From: an uncultured Alphaproteobacteria bacterium
GTDB lineage: Bacteria; Pseudomonadota; Alphaproteobacteria; CADEGL01
Direction: 5' to 3'
Length of the DNA: 64,000 bases
NCBI GenBank assembly: GCA_902826885.1
Contig: CADEGL010000005.1
Coordinates: forward strand, 42,643-106,642
Shown here: piece by piece, positions 8,897-16,973 of the stretch
How positions within the stretch are numbered: the first letter of the stretch is position 1
How the letters are laid out: each line of letters begins with the position of its first letter
Position numbers and translations under genes: made by a program
Notes under the pieces: model-generated
Database searches by the model: none
Told to the model about the DNA's origin: nothing
The model's input: only the letters and a program-made list of their open reading frames with translations

Positions 8897-10426
8897 ATGG
8901 CTGACACGGCCAGCACGCCCAAGGCAACGCGGCGCGAATGGATCGGCTTGGCGGTCATCGCCCTGCCCTGCCTCCTCTATTCGATGGACCTTACGGTCCT
9001 GAATCTGGCGGTGCCGCATCTGATCGCGGACTTGAAGCCCAGCGCCGCCCAGCTTTTGTGGATCGTCGACATCTACGGGTTTCTGGTCGCCGGTTTCCTG
9101 GTCACCATGGGAACGCTGGGCGATCGAATTGGACGCCGGAAGCTTCTTCTGATCGGCGCGGCCGCCTTCGGCGTGACCTCGTTGATCGCCGCCTTCGCCC
9201 ATACGGCCGAGACTCTGATCGCGGCGCGCGCGGTGCTGGGAGTGGCCGCGGCGACGCTGGCACCGTCTACCCTCTCCCTTCTTCGCAACATGTTCCATGA
9301 TGCCAGGCAGCGCAGCGTGGCTATCGGCATCTGGATGGCCAGCTATGCCGCCGGGGCCGCGCTGGGGCCGCTGATCGGCGGCGCGCTGCTGGAGCATTTC
9401 TGGTGGGGCTCGGTTTTCCTCGTTGCCGTGCCGATCATGGCGATGCTGCTGGTCTTGGGCCCGATCTTCCTGCCGGAGTTCCGCGCGCCTTACACCGGAC
9501 CATTGGATCTCGTCAGCGCGATTCTTTCCCTCGCGTCGGTATTGGCCGCGATTTACGGCATCAAGGATGCCGCCGAGCATGGCATGAACGGGCCGGCGGG
9601 CGCGGCCATCGTCGCGGGATTGGTGCTCGGCGTGCTGTTCGTACGGCGGCAGCGCACGCTCGCCGATCCGCTGATCGACCTTCGCCTCTTCCGCGCGCCC
9701 GCCTTCAGCGTCTCGGTGGGCGCCAATCTGTTCGGCGTGTTCGGCGCTTTCGGCTGCTATCTCTTGATCGGACAGTATTTCCAGCTCGTGCTGGGGATGA
9801 CACCGCTCGAGGCAGGCCTGTGGACGGCGCCGTCGGGGATCACGTTTATCGTCGGCGCCTTGCTCGCGCCCGTTTTGCTGCGGCACTTTAGCCCGCGCCA
9901 GGTCATGGCGGGCGGCGCCGCATTGGCGGCGTTCGGTTTTGCCGTCCTGACGCTGGTCGAAGCCGGTGACCTTGCCGTGCTGATGACGGGTTTCATTCTG
10001 TTCTGCCTCGGCATCGCGCCGCTCGGCACCCTGACCACCGATCTGATTGTGGGCTCGGCCCCGCCGGAGCGCGCGGGCGCCGCCGCGGCCATTTCGGAGA
10101 CTAGCTCGGAGTTCGGCGGCGCGCTGGGCATTGCGGTGCTCGGTGCCATCGCCACGGCCTGGTATCGCGGCGTCATGCTGGATGCCCTGCCCCCCGGCCT
10201 ATCCGGTGAAGCGGTGCAGGCCGCCAGCGCGACGTTGGGCGCTGCCGTGGCGGTATCCGCCTCTTTGTCCGCCGAGGCCGGGACGGCCCTTCTGTCTGCG
10301 GCCCACGAGGCCTTTACGCAGGCGCTCGCGCTCGCGGCGGGGGTGTGCGCGCTGATCTCCGCGGCCGCGGCCGTTATGGCCGCGCTTCTGTTGCGCGATG
10401 TGCGGATCGGTCCGGCCCATTCCTGA
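8897..10426 (+). CDS. DHA2-family MFS drug efflux transporter (QacA/SmvA-like)
   Basis: The 509-residue membrane protein has about 14 predicted hydrophobic segments, the number expected of the DHA2 drug:proton antiporter branch. Motif A is seen as GTLGDRIGRRKLL between segments 2 and 3, and segment 1 has the LDLTVLNLAVP-like sequence MDLTVLNLAVP typical of the branch. It should export cationic or amphipathic compounds across the inner membrane. It starts 42 bp after the tRNA. No adaptor protein of the EmrA type lies nearby, so it may work alone. Substrate unknown. Confidence 0.9.
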   Translation: MADTASTPKATRREWIGLAVIALPCLLYSMDLTVLNLAVPHLIADLKPSAAQLLWIVDIYGFLVAGFLVTMGTLGDRIGRRKLLLIGAAAFGVTSLIAAFAHTAETLIAARAVLGVAAATLAPSTLSLLRNMFHDARQRSVAIGIWMASYAAGAALGPLIGGALLEHFWWGSVFLVAVPIMAMLLVLGPIFLPEFRAPYTGPLDLVSAILSLASVLAAIYGIKDAAEHGMNGPAGAAIVAGLVLGVLFVRRQRTLADPLIDLRLFRAPAFSVSVGANLFGVFGAFGCYLLIGQYFQLVLGMTPLEAGLWTAPSGITFIVGALLAPVLLRHFSPRQVMAGGAALAAFGFAVLTLVEAGDLAVLMTGFILFCLGIAPLGTLTTDLIVGSAPPERAGAAAAISETSSEFGGALGIAVLGAIATAWYRGVMLDALPPGLSGEAVQAASATLGAAVAVSASLSAEAGTALLSAAHEAFTQALALAAGVCALISAAAAVMAALLLRDVRIGPAHS

Positions 10427-10502
10427 ATAATTTGTAAGACCGGAACAGCGCGGCTCTTGGCGCGTTGACGCAGACGGAATCCCCATAACCCCGGGGCTGG
10501 CC

Positions 10503-10958
10503 GTGGCGGCGCCGAAACGCAACCAGAAGAAAAACAGCGGGCGCAGGCGCGATGCGTTCTCGCGCTTCGCCTCGTCGGTCTCGCGCCTGGCGGGCAAGCC
10601 CATCGTCTTTGCGATGGCTTGCGGGATTATCGTCGTTTGGGCGGCGTCAGGGCCGATGTTCGGCTACTCCGATACCTGGCAGCTTGTGATCAATACGGGC
10701 ACGACGATCATCACTTTCCTCATGGTGTTCGTGATTCAGAACTCGCAGAACCGCGACGGCGCGGCGTTGCAGATCAAGCTAGACGAGTTGATCCGCGCGT
10801 TGGAAGGCGCCGAAAACGCCCTTCTCGACCTGGAAGAGCTGGGCGACGTCGAGCTGGAAAAGATCCGGCAGGAATATGAGGAACTGGCGGCAAAGGCACG
10901 CGAAGAACTGGACAAGATCGACGAAGGGCAGCGTTCGCCGCAGCCTGCTAACCGTTGA
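10503..10958 (+). CDS. Low-affinity iron permease-family small membrane protein
   Basis: The 151-residue protein has a basic N-terminus, two hydrophobic segments (about residues 35-55 and 65-82) and the family signature FVIQNSQNRDGAALQIKLDELIRA after the second. The C-terminal third is an acidic, charged helix likely to be a coiled coil (LEELGDVELEKIRQEYEEL). The family name comes from yeast Fet4-like proteins; whether bacterial members move iron is not established. It starts at GTG. Its 3' end overlaps the convergent SDR gene by 11 bp. Confidence 0.82.
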   Translation: MAAPKRNQKKNSGRRRDAFSRFASSVSRLAGKPIVFAMACGIIVVWAASGPMFGYSDTWQLVINTGTTIITFLMVFVIQNSQNRDGAALQIKLDELIRALEGAENALLDLEELGDVELEKIRQEYEELAAKAREELDKIDEGQRSPQPANR

Positions 10959-11808
10959 TGATTTCCCCGCCATTCGGGTGCAGCACCTGGCCGGTCATGT
11001 AGCTCGAATCTTCCGATGCCAGGAACACGTAGCATGGCGCGATTTCATCTGGCTGGCCCGCGCGGCCCATGGGCGCTTTCATGCCGAATTCCGCCACCTC
11101 TCTAGCCTTGAAACTCGACGGGATCAGCGGCGTCCAGATTGGCCCGGGCGCTACGGCGTTGACCCGGATATCGCGGCGGATCAGCGCCTGCGCGATTGAA
11201 CGCGTAAAGGCGACCAAAGCCCCCTTGGTCGCGGCGTAGTCGATGAGATGCCCGCTGCCGCGATAGGCCGTGACCGACGTCGTGTTCACGATCGCGCCCC
11301 CCTTGGGCAGGTGCTTGAGCGCGGCGATGGTCAAGTAGAACGCGCCGAAGACGTTGGTCTCGAAGGTACGTTTCAGATCCGCCGTCTTGATCTTGGCAGG
11401 GTCGTCTTGGGGAAACTGCACCGCCGCGTTGTTGATCAGCACGTCGAGCCCGCCGAACGCCGAGACCGTCCGCTTCACCGCGCGCCGGCAAAACGCCTCG
11501 CTGCGCACGTCGCCACGCAAGCTCAGGCACGCACGGCCCGCCTCTTCCACCAAGGATTGCGTCTTCCGTGCGTCGGCGCTTTCCTCCAAATAGAGGATCG
11601 CCACGTCCGCGCCTTCCTTTGCGCAAGCCACCGCGACCGCGCGGCCGATACCGCTATCGCCGCCGGAGATCAGCACGATCTTGCCGCGCAGGCGATTGGC
11701 GCCCACATAGCCCGCCGCATCGCCCTCGGGCCTGGGCCGCATCAGGCGTTGCCGCCCGGGCTGGCGTCGCTGGTGCTGCGCGGGCCTGGCATTCTTTGGC
11801 GCGGCCAT
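10948..11808 (-). CDS. Short-chain dehydrogenase/reductase, stress-type, in the NHEJ operon
   Basis: This is a 286-residue SDR with an N-terminal extension of about 40 residues. The cofactor loop is SGGDSGIG, NNAAVQFPQ follows in the middle, the catalytic Tyr-Lys is in YAATK, and APGPIWTPLIP follows. The extension and the QFPQDD-like segment match the YhxC/Gsp39 group of SDRs, often stress-induced and annotated as glucose-1-dehydrogenase-like. It starts 4 bp after ku, so it is the third gene of the ligD-ku operon. Its role in DNA repair, if any, is unknown; it may only share stress-time expression. Confidence 0.88.
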   Translation of the reverse strand: MAAPKNARPAQHQRRQPGRQRLMRPRPEGDAAGYVGANRLRGKIVLISGGDSGIGRAVAVACAKEGADVAILYLEESADARKTQSLVEEAGRACLSLRGDVRSEAFCRRAVKRTVSAFGGLDVLINNAAVQFPQDDPAKIKTADLKRTFETNVFGAFYLTIAALKHLPKGGAIVNTTSVTAYRGSGHLIDYAATKGALVAFTRSIAQALIRRDIRVNAVAPGPIWTPLIPSSFKAREVAEFGMKAPMGRAGQPDEIAPCYVFLASEDSSYMTGQVLHPNGGEIING

Positions 11809-11812
11809 GAGG

Positions 11813-12724
11813 TCAGCCTCGCCTTCTGCGCTTGGCGGGGGCTTTCACGGCGGAGCGGCGTTTCGGTGCGGATTTCTTGCGCGACGGCAGATGATGAATC
11901 GTCGCCGACTTCTTATCGCCGCTTGCCTCCTTGCTTTTCCCTTTTCCTTTACCCGCGAGGCTCCGTTTGAGCGCGGTCATCAGGTCGACCACGTTCGATC
12001 TATCTTCTTCCTCGGGCTCCTCTGGCAGCTTCTCGCCCGCCAGCTTGGCGTCGATCAGTTCGCGCAGCCGGTCCTCGTAGCGGTTCTTGAAGTCGGCGGG
12101 GTCGAAATCGCCGGATTTCTGCTCCACCAGCTTGGCCGCGATGGCAACCATGTCGGCCTCCGGTTTGCCGCCCGCGCCGCGCAGGACGTCGGACATATCC
12201 CGGATGTCCTCGGCCTCGTGCAGGCTGTGGCCGACCATGCCCTTGCCTTCCGGTTCAATGGCGACGACGCGCTCGCGGCGTGAGATCACCACGCGGGCCA
12301 GCGCCACCTTGTTCGCTTTCCTCATGGCCTCGCGGATGACGCCGAACGCCTCGTCATCGGCCTTTCCTGCGGGCACCACGTAATAGGATTGGTCGTAGAA
12401 GATGGGGGCGATATCCGTCGCGGGCACGAACTTCTCGATGGCCATCACGTCGGACGTCTCGATCTTCAATTCGTCCAGTTCCTCGTCGGTCACCACGACG
12501 TAACGGTCCTTGGAGTATTGGTAGCCTTTCACCAGATCGGCACGCTCCAGTTCCTCGCCTGTCTCGGCATCGGTGGGCTGCATGCGGATGCGATTCCCGG
12601 TCTCGGGGTTCAATAGGTTGAAATGAATTTCCTCGCGGTGGGTCAGCACCGGGAAAAGTTTGACCTCGCACGAAACCAGCGAGAGTTTGAGCTGGCCCTG
12701 CCAAAGCGGGCGTCGTTCGGCCAT
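11813..12724 (-). CDS. ku: Ku protein, DNA end-binding factor of non-homologous end joining
   Basis: The 303-residue protein forms the homodimeric ring that binds broken DNA ends and recruits LigD. The Ku core covers roughly residues 8-260 (WQGQLKLSLVSCEVKLFP, then YQYSKDRYVVVTDEEL, then FYDQSYYVVPAGKADDEAF). The C-terminal 45 residues are strongly basic (KKSAPKRRSAVKAPAKRRRRG), like the extended Lys-rich tails reported for some bacterial Ku proteins that aid DNA binding. It lies 9 bp after ligD, in the same operon. Confidence 0.95.
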   Translation of the reverse strand: MAERRPLWQGQLKLSLVSCEVKLFPVLTHREEIHFNLLNPETGNRIRMQPTDAETGEELERADLVKGYQYSKDRYVVVTDEELDELKIETSDVMAIEKFVPATDIAPIFYDQSYYVVPAGKADDEAFGVIREAMRKANKVALARVVISRRERVVAIEPEGKGMVGHSLHEAEDIRDMSDVLRGAGGKPEADMVAIAAKLVEQKSGDFDPADFKNRYEDRLRELIDAKLAGEKLPEEPEEEDRSNVVDLMTALKRSLAGKGKGKSKEASGDKKSATIHHLPSRKKSAPKRRSAVKAPAKRRRRG

Positions 12725-12733
12725 GGTCGCCTC

Positions 12734-15430
12734 CTAACGAAGCTTGAGGGTCTTCCGCGCGGCGGCGGAGATGGTTCGCGCGGCATCGAAGAAGCCGGCC
12801 CAAGGATCGTGCTTTCGCCGCGCGATACGCGCCGGCACGGTCGCCATGGTGAAGCGGCGCGGGTCGAGCGAAGCCGTAACCTCCGACCATGCGAGGGGGG
12901 TGGCCACTGTCGCTTCCGGCCGGGCGCGCGGCGAGAATGGCGCGACGGCGGTGGCGCCGCGGCCGTTGCGCAGATAATCCACGAACACCCGTCCCTTGCG
13001 TGCGCGCTTGGAGGCGACGGCAACATAGGTTTCGGGGTCGCTTTCCTCCATATGGTCCGCGATGGCCTTCGTGAACGCTTTCACCTCTGGCCATGCGGCG
13101 GCCGGTTTCAGGGGTGCTACGACATGCAGCCCCTTCCCGCCCGTGGTCTTGCAAAAGCTTTCTAGCCCCAGTTCGCCCAACAGCTTCCGCACGGCATGCG
13201 CGCCTTCGACCACGCGTGCGAACTTCAACCCTTCATCTGGGTCGAGGTCGATGACGATCTGGTCCGGTTTCTCGATTGTCTTGAGGCGGGAACTCCACAG
13301 ATGGATTTCCAGAACACTCATCTGCGCCAGCGCGACAAGACCGTCCGCGTCCTGGATGGCCAGGACCTCTTCCTTCCCCGCGCGCACGGTTTTGATCGGT
13401 TTTGGAAAGCCAGGAGAGGCATGCTTCTGGAAAAAGCACTGTCCTTCCGCACCATCCGGACAACGGACCAACGCCAAGGGTCGGTTCCCGATATGCGGTA
13501 ACGCAACCTCCGCCATGGCCCGCCAATAAGCCGCCAGGTCGGCTTTCGTGATTGTGGCCTCGGGCCAAAGGACGCGGTCCGGATGCGTCAGCCGCACATC
13601 GCCCTCGTGCGTCTCGCGTGCATCGATGATGGTCGGCGCGCCGCGCTTGGGCTTCGCCGCCTTGCCGCGCGCGGCAGGCCGTTTCGATGGCCTTCTGGCC
13701 ACGACGATCCGCGCGCCCGGACGCCGGACGATGGCGGGCGCGCCCATATCGGCGTCGCTCTCGGGTGCTTCACGCACAACCTCCTCGGCCGCCTTGTCGT
13801 CTCGTAGGCCAAGGAAAGTGGAATGACGCAGGATTTTATCGGGCGTCCAACTTCCATACTGGATCTCGACGACCAGCTTGGGCTTTACCCAGCGAATGCC
13901 CTTCGGCACCTCACCCGCATGGAAGGCGATGGATGGGCCGGTCTTTACTTCCAAGTCGTCCAAGGCGCGCCGGAGAGTACTCAGAGTTTTGCGATCGAAG
14001 CCCGTGCCCACGCCGCCCGCATAATGCAGCGCGCCTTCACCGTCGTAGTAGCCGAGGTGCAGCGAGCCCAGCCCTTCGCGGCTTCCTGACGGTTCAGTGA
14101 AACCCAGGATCACGAATTCCTCGCGGCCGATACATTTCACCTTCAGCCAGCTTCTGCTGCGGCCCGATTCGTAACGCGCGTCCGCGCGCTTGCAGATGAT
14201 GCCTTCCAGATGCATGGCGCAGGCTTTGGCGCGCATGGGTTCCGCCGAACCTTCGACATGGTCGCTGAAGCGCAACGCGCCGCCGTCGTGGCCTTGCAAC
14301 AAGACCTTGAGCGCGGCCTTGCGGTCGGTCAGAGGACAGCGTTGCAGATCGTATCCATCCAGATAAGGCAGATCGAACAAGTAGTAGAACAGCCGGTCGC
14401 TGCGGCCGTCCGACAGGTCGCTCTTCAGCTGGCCGAAATTGGAACGGCCTTCCGCATCCAGCGAGACCACCTCGCCATCCAAGTAGGCCTCGTGCAACCC
14501 CAGCCCTTCCAGCGGCGGCACCAGGTGTGGCAGCTTGCGGGTCCAGTCGAGTCCGTTGCGGCTCCAGATAGTGACCTTGCCGCGCTCGACCCGCGTCAGC
14601 ATCCGATATCCGTCGAACTTAATCTCGCTGAGCCACCCCCGCCCTTCCGGCACCTCCTCGGTGAGGGTCGCGAGCTGGGGCGCCAGCTTGCGGGGCAATC
14701 GTGCGCGGCGGCTGCCCGCAATGCCGTTAGGATCGAGCCGGATGGCCGCGGCGGCGGGCTTTCGCTTTGCCTTGGCAGGCGCCTTCTTCTTGAGGGTCTC
14801 GACTTTCTCTTTCCGAGCCTCCGCCTTTCTGGCCTTGCGCCGGGGCGCATCGCCGCCGGCGATCGCGTCCATTTCACGGCCGGTGGCAACAGAGGCCATG
14901 TTTTCGCGCACGACCTTGTCGTTGCTGCCCTCCTCGGCCTGGTCATCGTGCCGTTTGATGAGCAGCCAGTTGTTGCGCTTCTCCTTCGGGCGGCGCTTCA
15001 GACGCGTGAGGATGAATTCGCCCTTCAGCCGCTCGCCGTTCAAGCGGAAGTGAAGCGTGCCTTTGCGCAACGCCTTCAGCGGCTCTTCCTCGGGAAGCCA
15101 GGTGCCTTGATCCCATAGCATGACGGTGCCGCCGCCATATTGGCCTTGCGGGATGGTGCCTTCGAAGTCGCCATAGTCGAGCGGGTGGTCCTCGACCTCG
15201 ACCGCTAGGCGACGCTGCTTGGGGTCGAGCGATGGACCCTTGGGAATGGCCCAGCTCTTGAGGACGCCGCCGACTTCCAGACGGAAATCGTAGTGAAGAT
15301 GACTCGCGGCGTGTTTTTGGATCACGAACCGCGACGCCGATTTTTTCGCGCGCAAACGACTGCCACGCGGCTCGGGCGTGCGGCGGAAGTCGCGCTTGGC
15401 GTTGTAGGTCCGAAGTTCGGGCGTCGCCAT
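12734..15430 (-). CDS. ligD: Multifunctional ATP-dependent DNA ligase LigD
   Basis: The protein of about 898 residues has the three-domain order phosphoesterase - ligase - polymerase typical of proteobacterial LigD. The N-terminal 3'-phosphoesterase has RFVIQKHAASHLHYDFRLE. A basic Ala-Lys linker follows near residue 210. The ligase has the nucleotidyl motif KFDGYR with the adenylated Lys, then YLDGEVV. The C-terminal primase/polymerase domain has IDLDPDEGLKF (metal Asp pair) and TTGGKGLHVV. It seals and fills in Ku-bound double-strand breaks. I prefer the ATG at 15430, which has GAAGG five bases upstream, over an in-frame TTG at 15445. Confidence 0.95.
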   Translation of the reverse strand: MATPELRTYNAKRDFRRTPEPRGSRLRAKKSASRFVIQKHAASHLHYDFRLEVGGVLKSWAIPKGPSLDPKQRRLAVEVEDHPLDYGDFEGTIPQGQYGGGTVMLWDQGTWLPEEEPLKALRKGTLHFRLNGERLKGEFILTRLKRRPKEKRNNWLLIKRHDDQAEEGSNDKVVRENMASVATGREMDAIAGGDAPRRKARKAEARKEKVETLKKKAPAKAKRKPAAAAIRLDPNGIAGSRRARLPRKLAPQLATLTEEVPEGRGWLSEIKFDGYRMLTRVERGKVTIWSRNGLDWTRKLPHLVPPLEGLGLHEAYLDGEVVSLDAEGRSNFGQLKSDLSDGRSDRLFYYLFDLPYLDGYDLQRCPLTDRKAALKVLLQGHDGGALRFSDHVEGSAEPMRAKACAMHLEGIICKRADARYESGRSRSWLKVKCIGREEFVILGFTEPSGSREGLGSLHLGYYDGEGALHYAGGVGTGFDRKTLSTLRRALDDLEVKTGPSIAFHAGEVPKGIRWVKPKLVVEIQYGSWTPDKILRHSTFLGLRDDKAAEEVVREAPESDADMGAPAIVRRPGARIVVARRPSKRPAARGKAAKPKRGAPTIIDARETHEGDVRLTHPDRVLWPEATITKADLAAYWRAMAEVALPHIGNRPLALVRCPDGAEGQCFFQKHASPGFPKPIKTVRAGKEEVLAIQDADGLVALAQMSVLEIHLWSSRLKTIEKPDQIVIDLDPDEGLKFARVVEGAHAVRKLLGELGLESFCKTTGGKGLHVVAPLKPAAAWPEVKAFTKAIADHMEESDPETYVAVASKRARKGRVFVDYLRNGRGATAVAPFSPRARPEATVATPLAWSEVTASLDPRRFTMATVPARIARRKHDPWAGFFDAARTISAAARKTLKLR

Positions 15431-15509
15431 ATGAGCCTTCGCCAAAGATTCCTTGGCTCAACGCCTTGGCCCTGCGGAGAGTTCCGCCCGGCACGACCGC
15501 AGAAAAGAA

Positions 15510-15536
15510 AACCGCCGGCCTTTTGGGCCGGCGGTT
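15510..15536 (-). terminator. Terminator after the FecR-domain gene
   Basis: The stem ACCGCCGGCC / GGCCGGCGGT with a short T-rich loop is followed on the minus strand by TTTTCTTTTCT. It sits directly after the FecR-domain stop and before the ligD promoter region. Confidence 0.85.
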
Positions 15537-15540
15537 TCAC

Positions 15541-16344
15541 TCACATCTTCATCCCTGGCATTCGCGACGGCGGCGTCATCGCGGGTGGCGGTGACGGCGG
15601 CGGTGTGACGACTGGCGGTGTTGGGGCCATCTGAAGCGTCCGCAGCTGCGACTGGCCGGAAAGCCCGCTGGGCGGGCCGCCTCCGCCGTCGCCCAGCGAG
15701 TCATCGCTGTCGAACCAGGCCGTCATCTTTTCCGACGACCCGTTGGCATCGCCGGGCACAGCGTCGACCTTCACGTCGGCGCCGCCCTTGTCGACCTTGC
15801 CCTGGTAATTGGGGTCGATCACGGTGAGTTGACTGCTCGGACGCAGCGGTGTGATCACGACCTGGCCGCTGATCACGGCCACGCGCGTATCGCCGGCCGG
15901 CGTGACTTCAAGGAGAAGATCGGTACCGCGCACACCGATGACGGCGGACGGTGTTTGGATCTTGTAGCCGGCCTTGTTCATCGTGCCGGTGACGAAGCGG
16001 AACATGCCCTGGCCTACGTTCAGGACCAGTTCTCCTGTCTTTTTCTGCGGGTCGTAGACGAACTTATCCAGCACCACCACGCTGCTGCCGCCAACACGGA
16101 AATCGGTATCGTCGCGGAAGCGGATCTGCGCCCAGGCGGATTTCTGGGTTTCGACGCGTTCGCTACCGAACACGTCGGTCTGAATGGAGAGCGTGCGCCG
16201 TGTCTGTCCGGGCGGCGTGCCGAACGCATCGGGCTGGACGCCGCTGATCGAGCCGATCGACGCCAATTGCTGGGTTTGACCGGGCGCGGCCACCAAGACG
16301 AGCCCGCCCGTGATCATGGTGACGGTCAGTATCCGTCGAAGCAT
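15541..16344 (-). CDS. Secreted FecR-domain protein with proline-rich tail
   Basis: The 267-residue protein starts with a signal peptide (MLRRILTVTMITGGLVLVAAPGQTQQ). Residues about 60-175 form a FecR domain: TQKSAWAQIRFRDDTDFRVGG, then IQTPSAVIGVRGTDLLLEV. In other FecR-domain proteins this fold acts in periplasmic sensing or at the cell surface. The C-terminal 50 residues are Gly/Pro-rich and unlikely to be folded. No FecI sigma factor or FecA receptor is nearby, so this is not the classical iron-citrate system. The ATG at 16344 has GAGG six bases upstream; the TTG extension to 16380 would spoil the signal peptide. Confidence 0.85.
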   Translation of the reverse strand: MLRRILTVTMITGGLVLVAAPGQTQQLASIGSISGVQPDAFGTPPGQTRRTLSIQTDVFGSERVETQKSAWAQIRFRDDTDFRVGGSSVVVLDKFVYDPQKKTGELVLNVGQGMFRFVTGTMNKAGYKIQTPSAVIGVRGTDLLLEVTPAGDTRVAVISGQVVITPLRPSSQLTVIDPNYQGKVDKGGADVKVDAVPGDANGSSEKMTAWFDSDDSLGDGGGGPPSGLSGQSQLRTLQMAPTPPVVTPPPSPPPAMTPPSRMPGMKM

Positions 16345-16438
16345 GTCTGCCTCGTATTGCTTGCCTTCTAGGCCGGACAATCCCGGCCGGACGCCCCCGT
16401 CCCCGCCGAATGATCCTCCATCCCGGCGCGTGTCTTAT

Positions 16439-16456
16439 CAGTGACCGACGTCACTG
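16439..16456. promoter_or_regulatory. 18-bp palindrome in the fecR / small-gene divergent spacer
   Basis: CAGTGAC-CGAC-GTCACTG has perfect 7-bp arms. It lies near the middle of the 301-bp spacer (16345-16645) between two divergent genes, the usual place for a regulator site. I recognise no known operator. The remainder of the spacer shows nothing else I can name. Confidence 0.45.
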
Positions 16457-16645
16457 GCCCAAACAAGCTTAAAGCACTGATCGAATGTAGGTTCTTGTCG
16501 GTTAAGCGATTTCGAAAACGCATCGCTCCGCCGATCGGAATATGCGCGCGCATGCTTCCGGCTGACTTTGCACGGGATTTGCGTATACTTCATCTGGTAG
16601 GCGCCTCGCGTCGCCAACCCAAATCTCGCGGAGGGGGTGGGTCAT

Positions 16646-16912
16646 ATGCGAGAAACGAGCGTGAGCCGCGGCCAGTGTTTTCAAAAGGCCGACGGGACAG
16701 GAATTGTCTTTAAGGTCATAGAGTTGGTTGACCGCGCTCACATGCCGCATGCGCGCCTCTCTCGCCTGGACAATCCGAGCGAAGAACGGGTGATCGCGGT
16801 CACGGCCTTGCGGGACAAGCGGTTGTTCGTGCCCGCTTCGGCCGGCGCCTTACCGGTGCGGGAACGGCAGGACGCGGCCGATCTGACCTTGGAGCCGGCG
16901 CCCGGCGACTAG
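16646..16912 (+). CDS. Small hypothetical protein
   Basis: This 88-residue protein belongs to no family I recognise. The start is supported by a strong GGAGGGG about nine bases before the ATG; a GTG nine bases upstream falls inside that site. The middle (ADGTGIVFKVIELVDRAHMPHARLSRLDNPSEERVIAVTAL) reads like a compact beta-rich domain with many charged residues, and the composition is normal protein-like rather than antisense-like. It is divergent from the FecR-domain gene and ends 20 bp before a convergent terminator. Confidence 0.65.
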   Translation: MRETSVSRGQCFQKADGTGIVFKVIELVDRAHMPHARLSRLDNPSEERVIAVTALRDKRLFVPASAGALPVRERQDAADLTLEPAPGD

Positions 16913-16932
16913 GTACGGACGACGAAAGAAAA

Positions 16933-16958
16933 AAGGCCCGCCGTTTCTGACGGGCCTT
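16933..16958 (-). terminator. Terminator after the second molybdenum hydroxylase gene
   Basis: The stem AAGGCCCG / CGGGCCTT is followed on the minus strand by TTTTTTCTTTC. It lies 15 bp after the stop of the gene at 16974 and between two convergent genes. Confidence 0.88.
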
Positions 16959-16973
16959 CGTTCATTTCACCGC

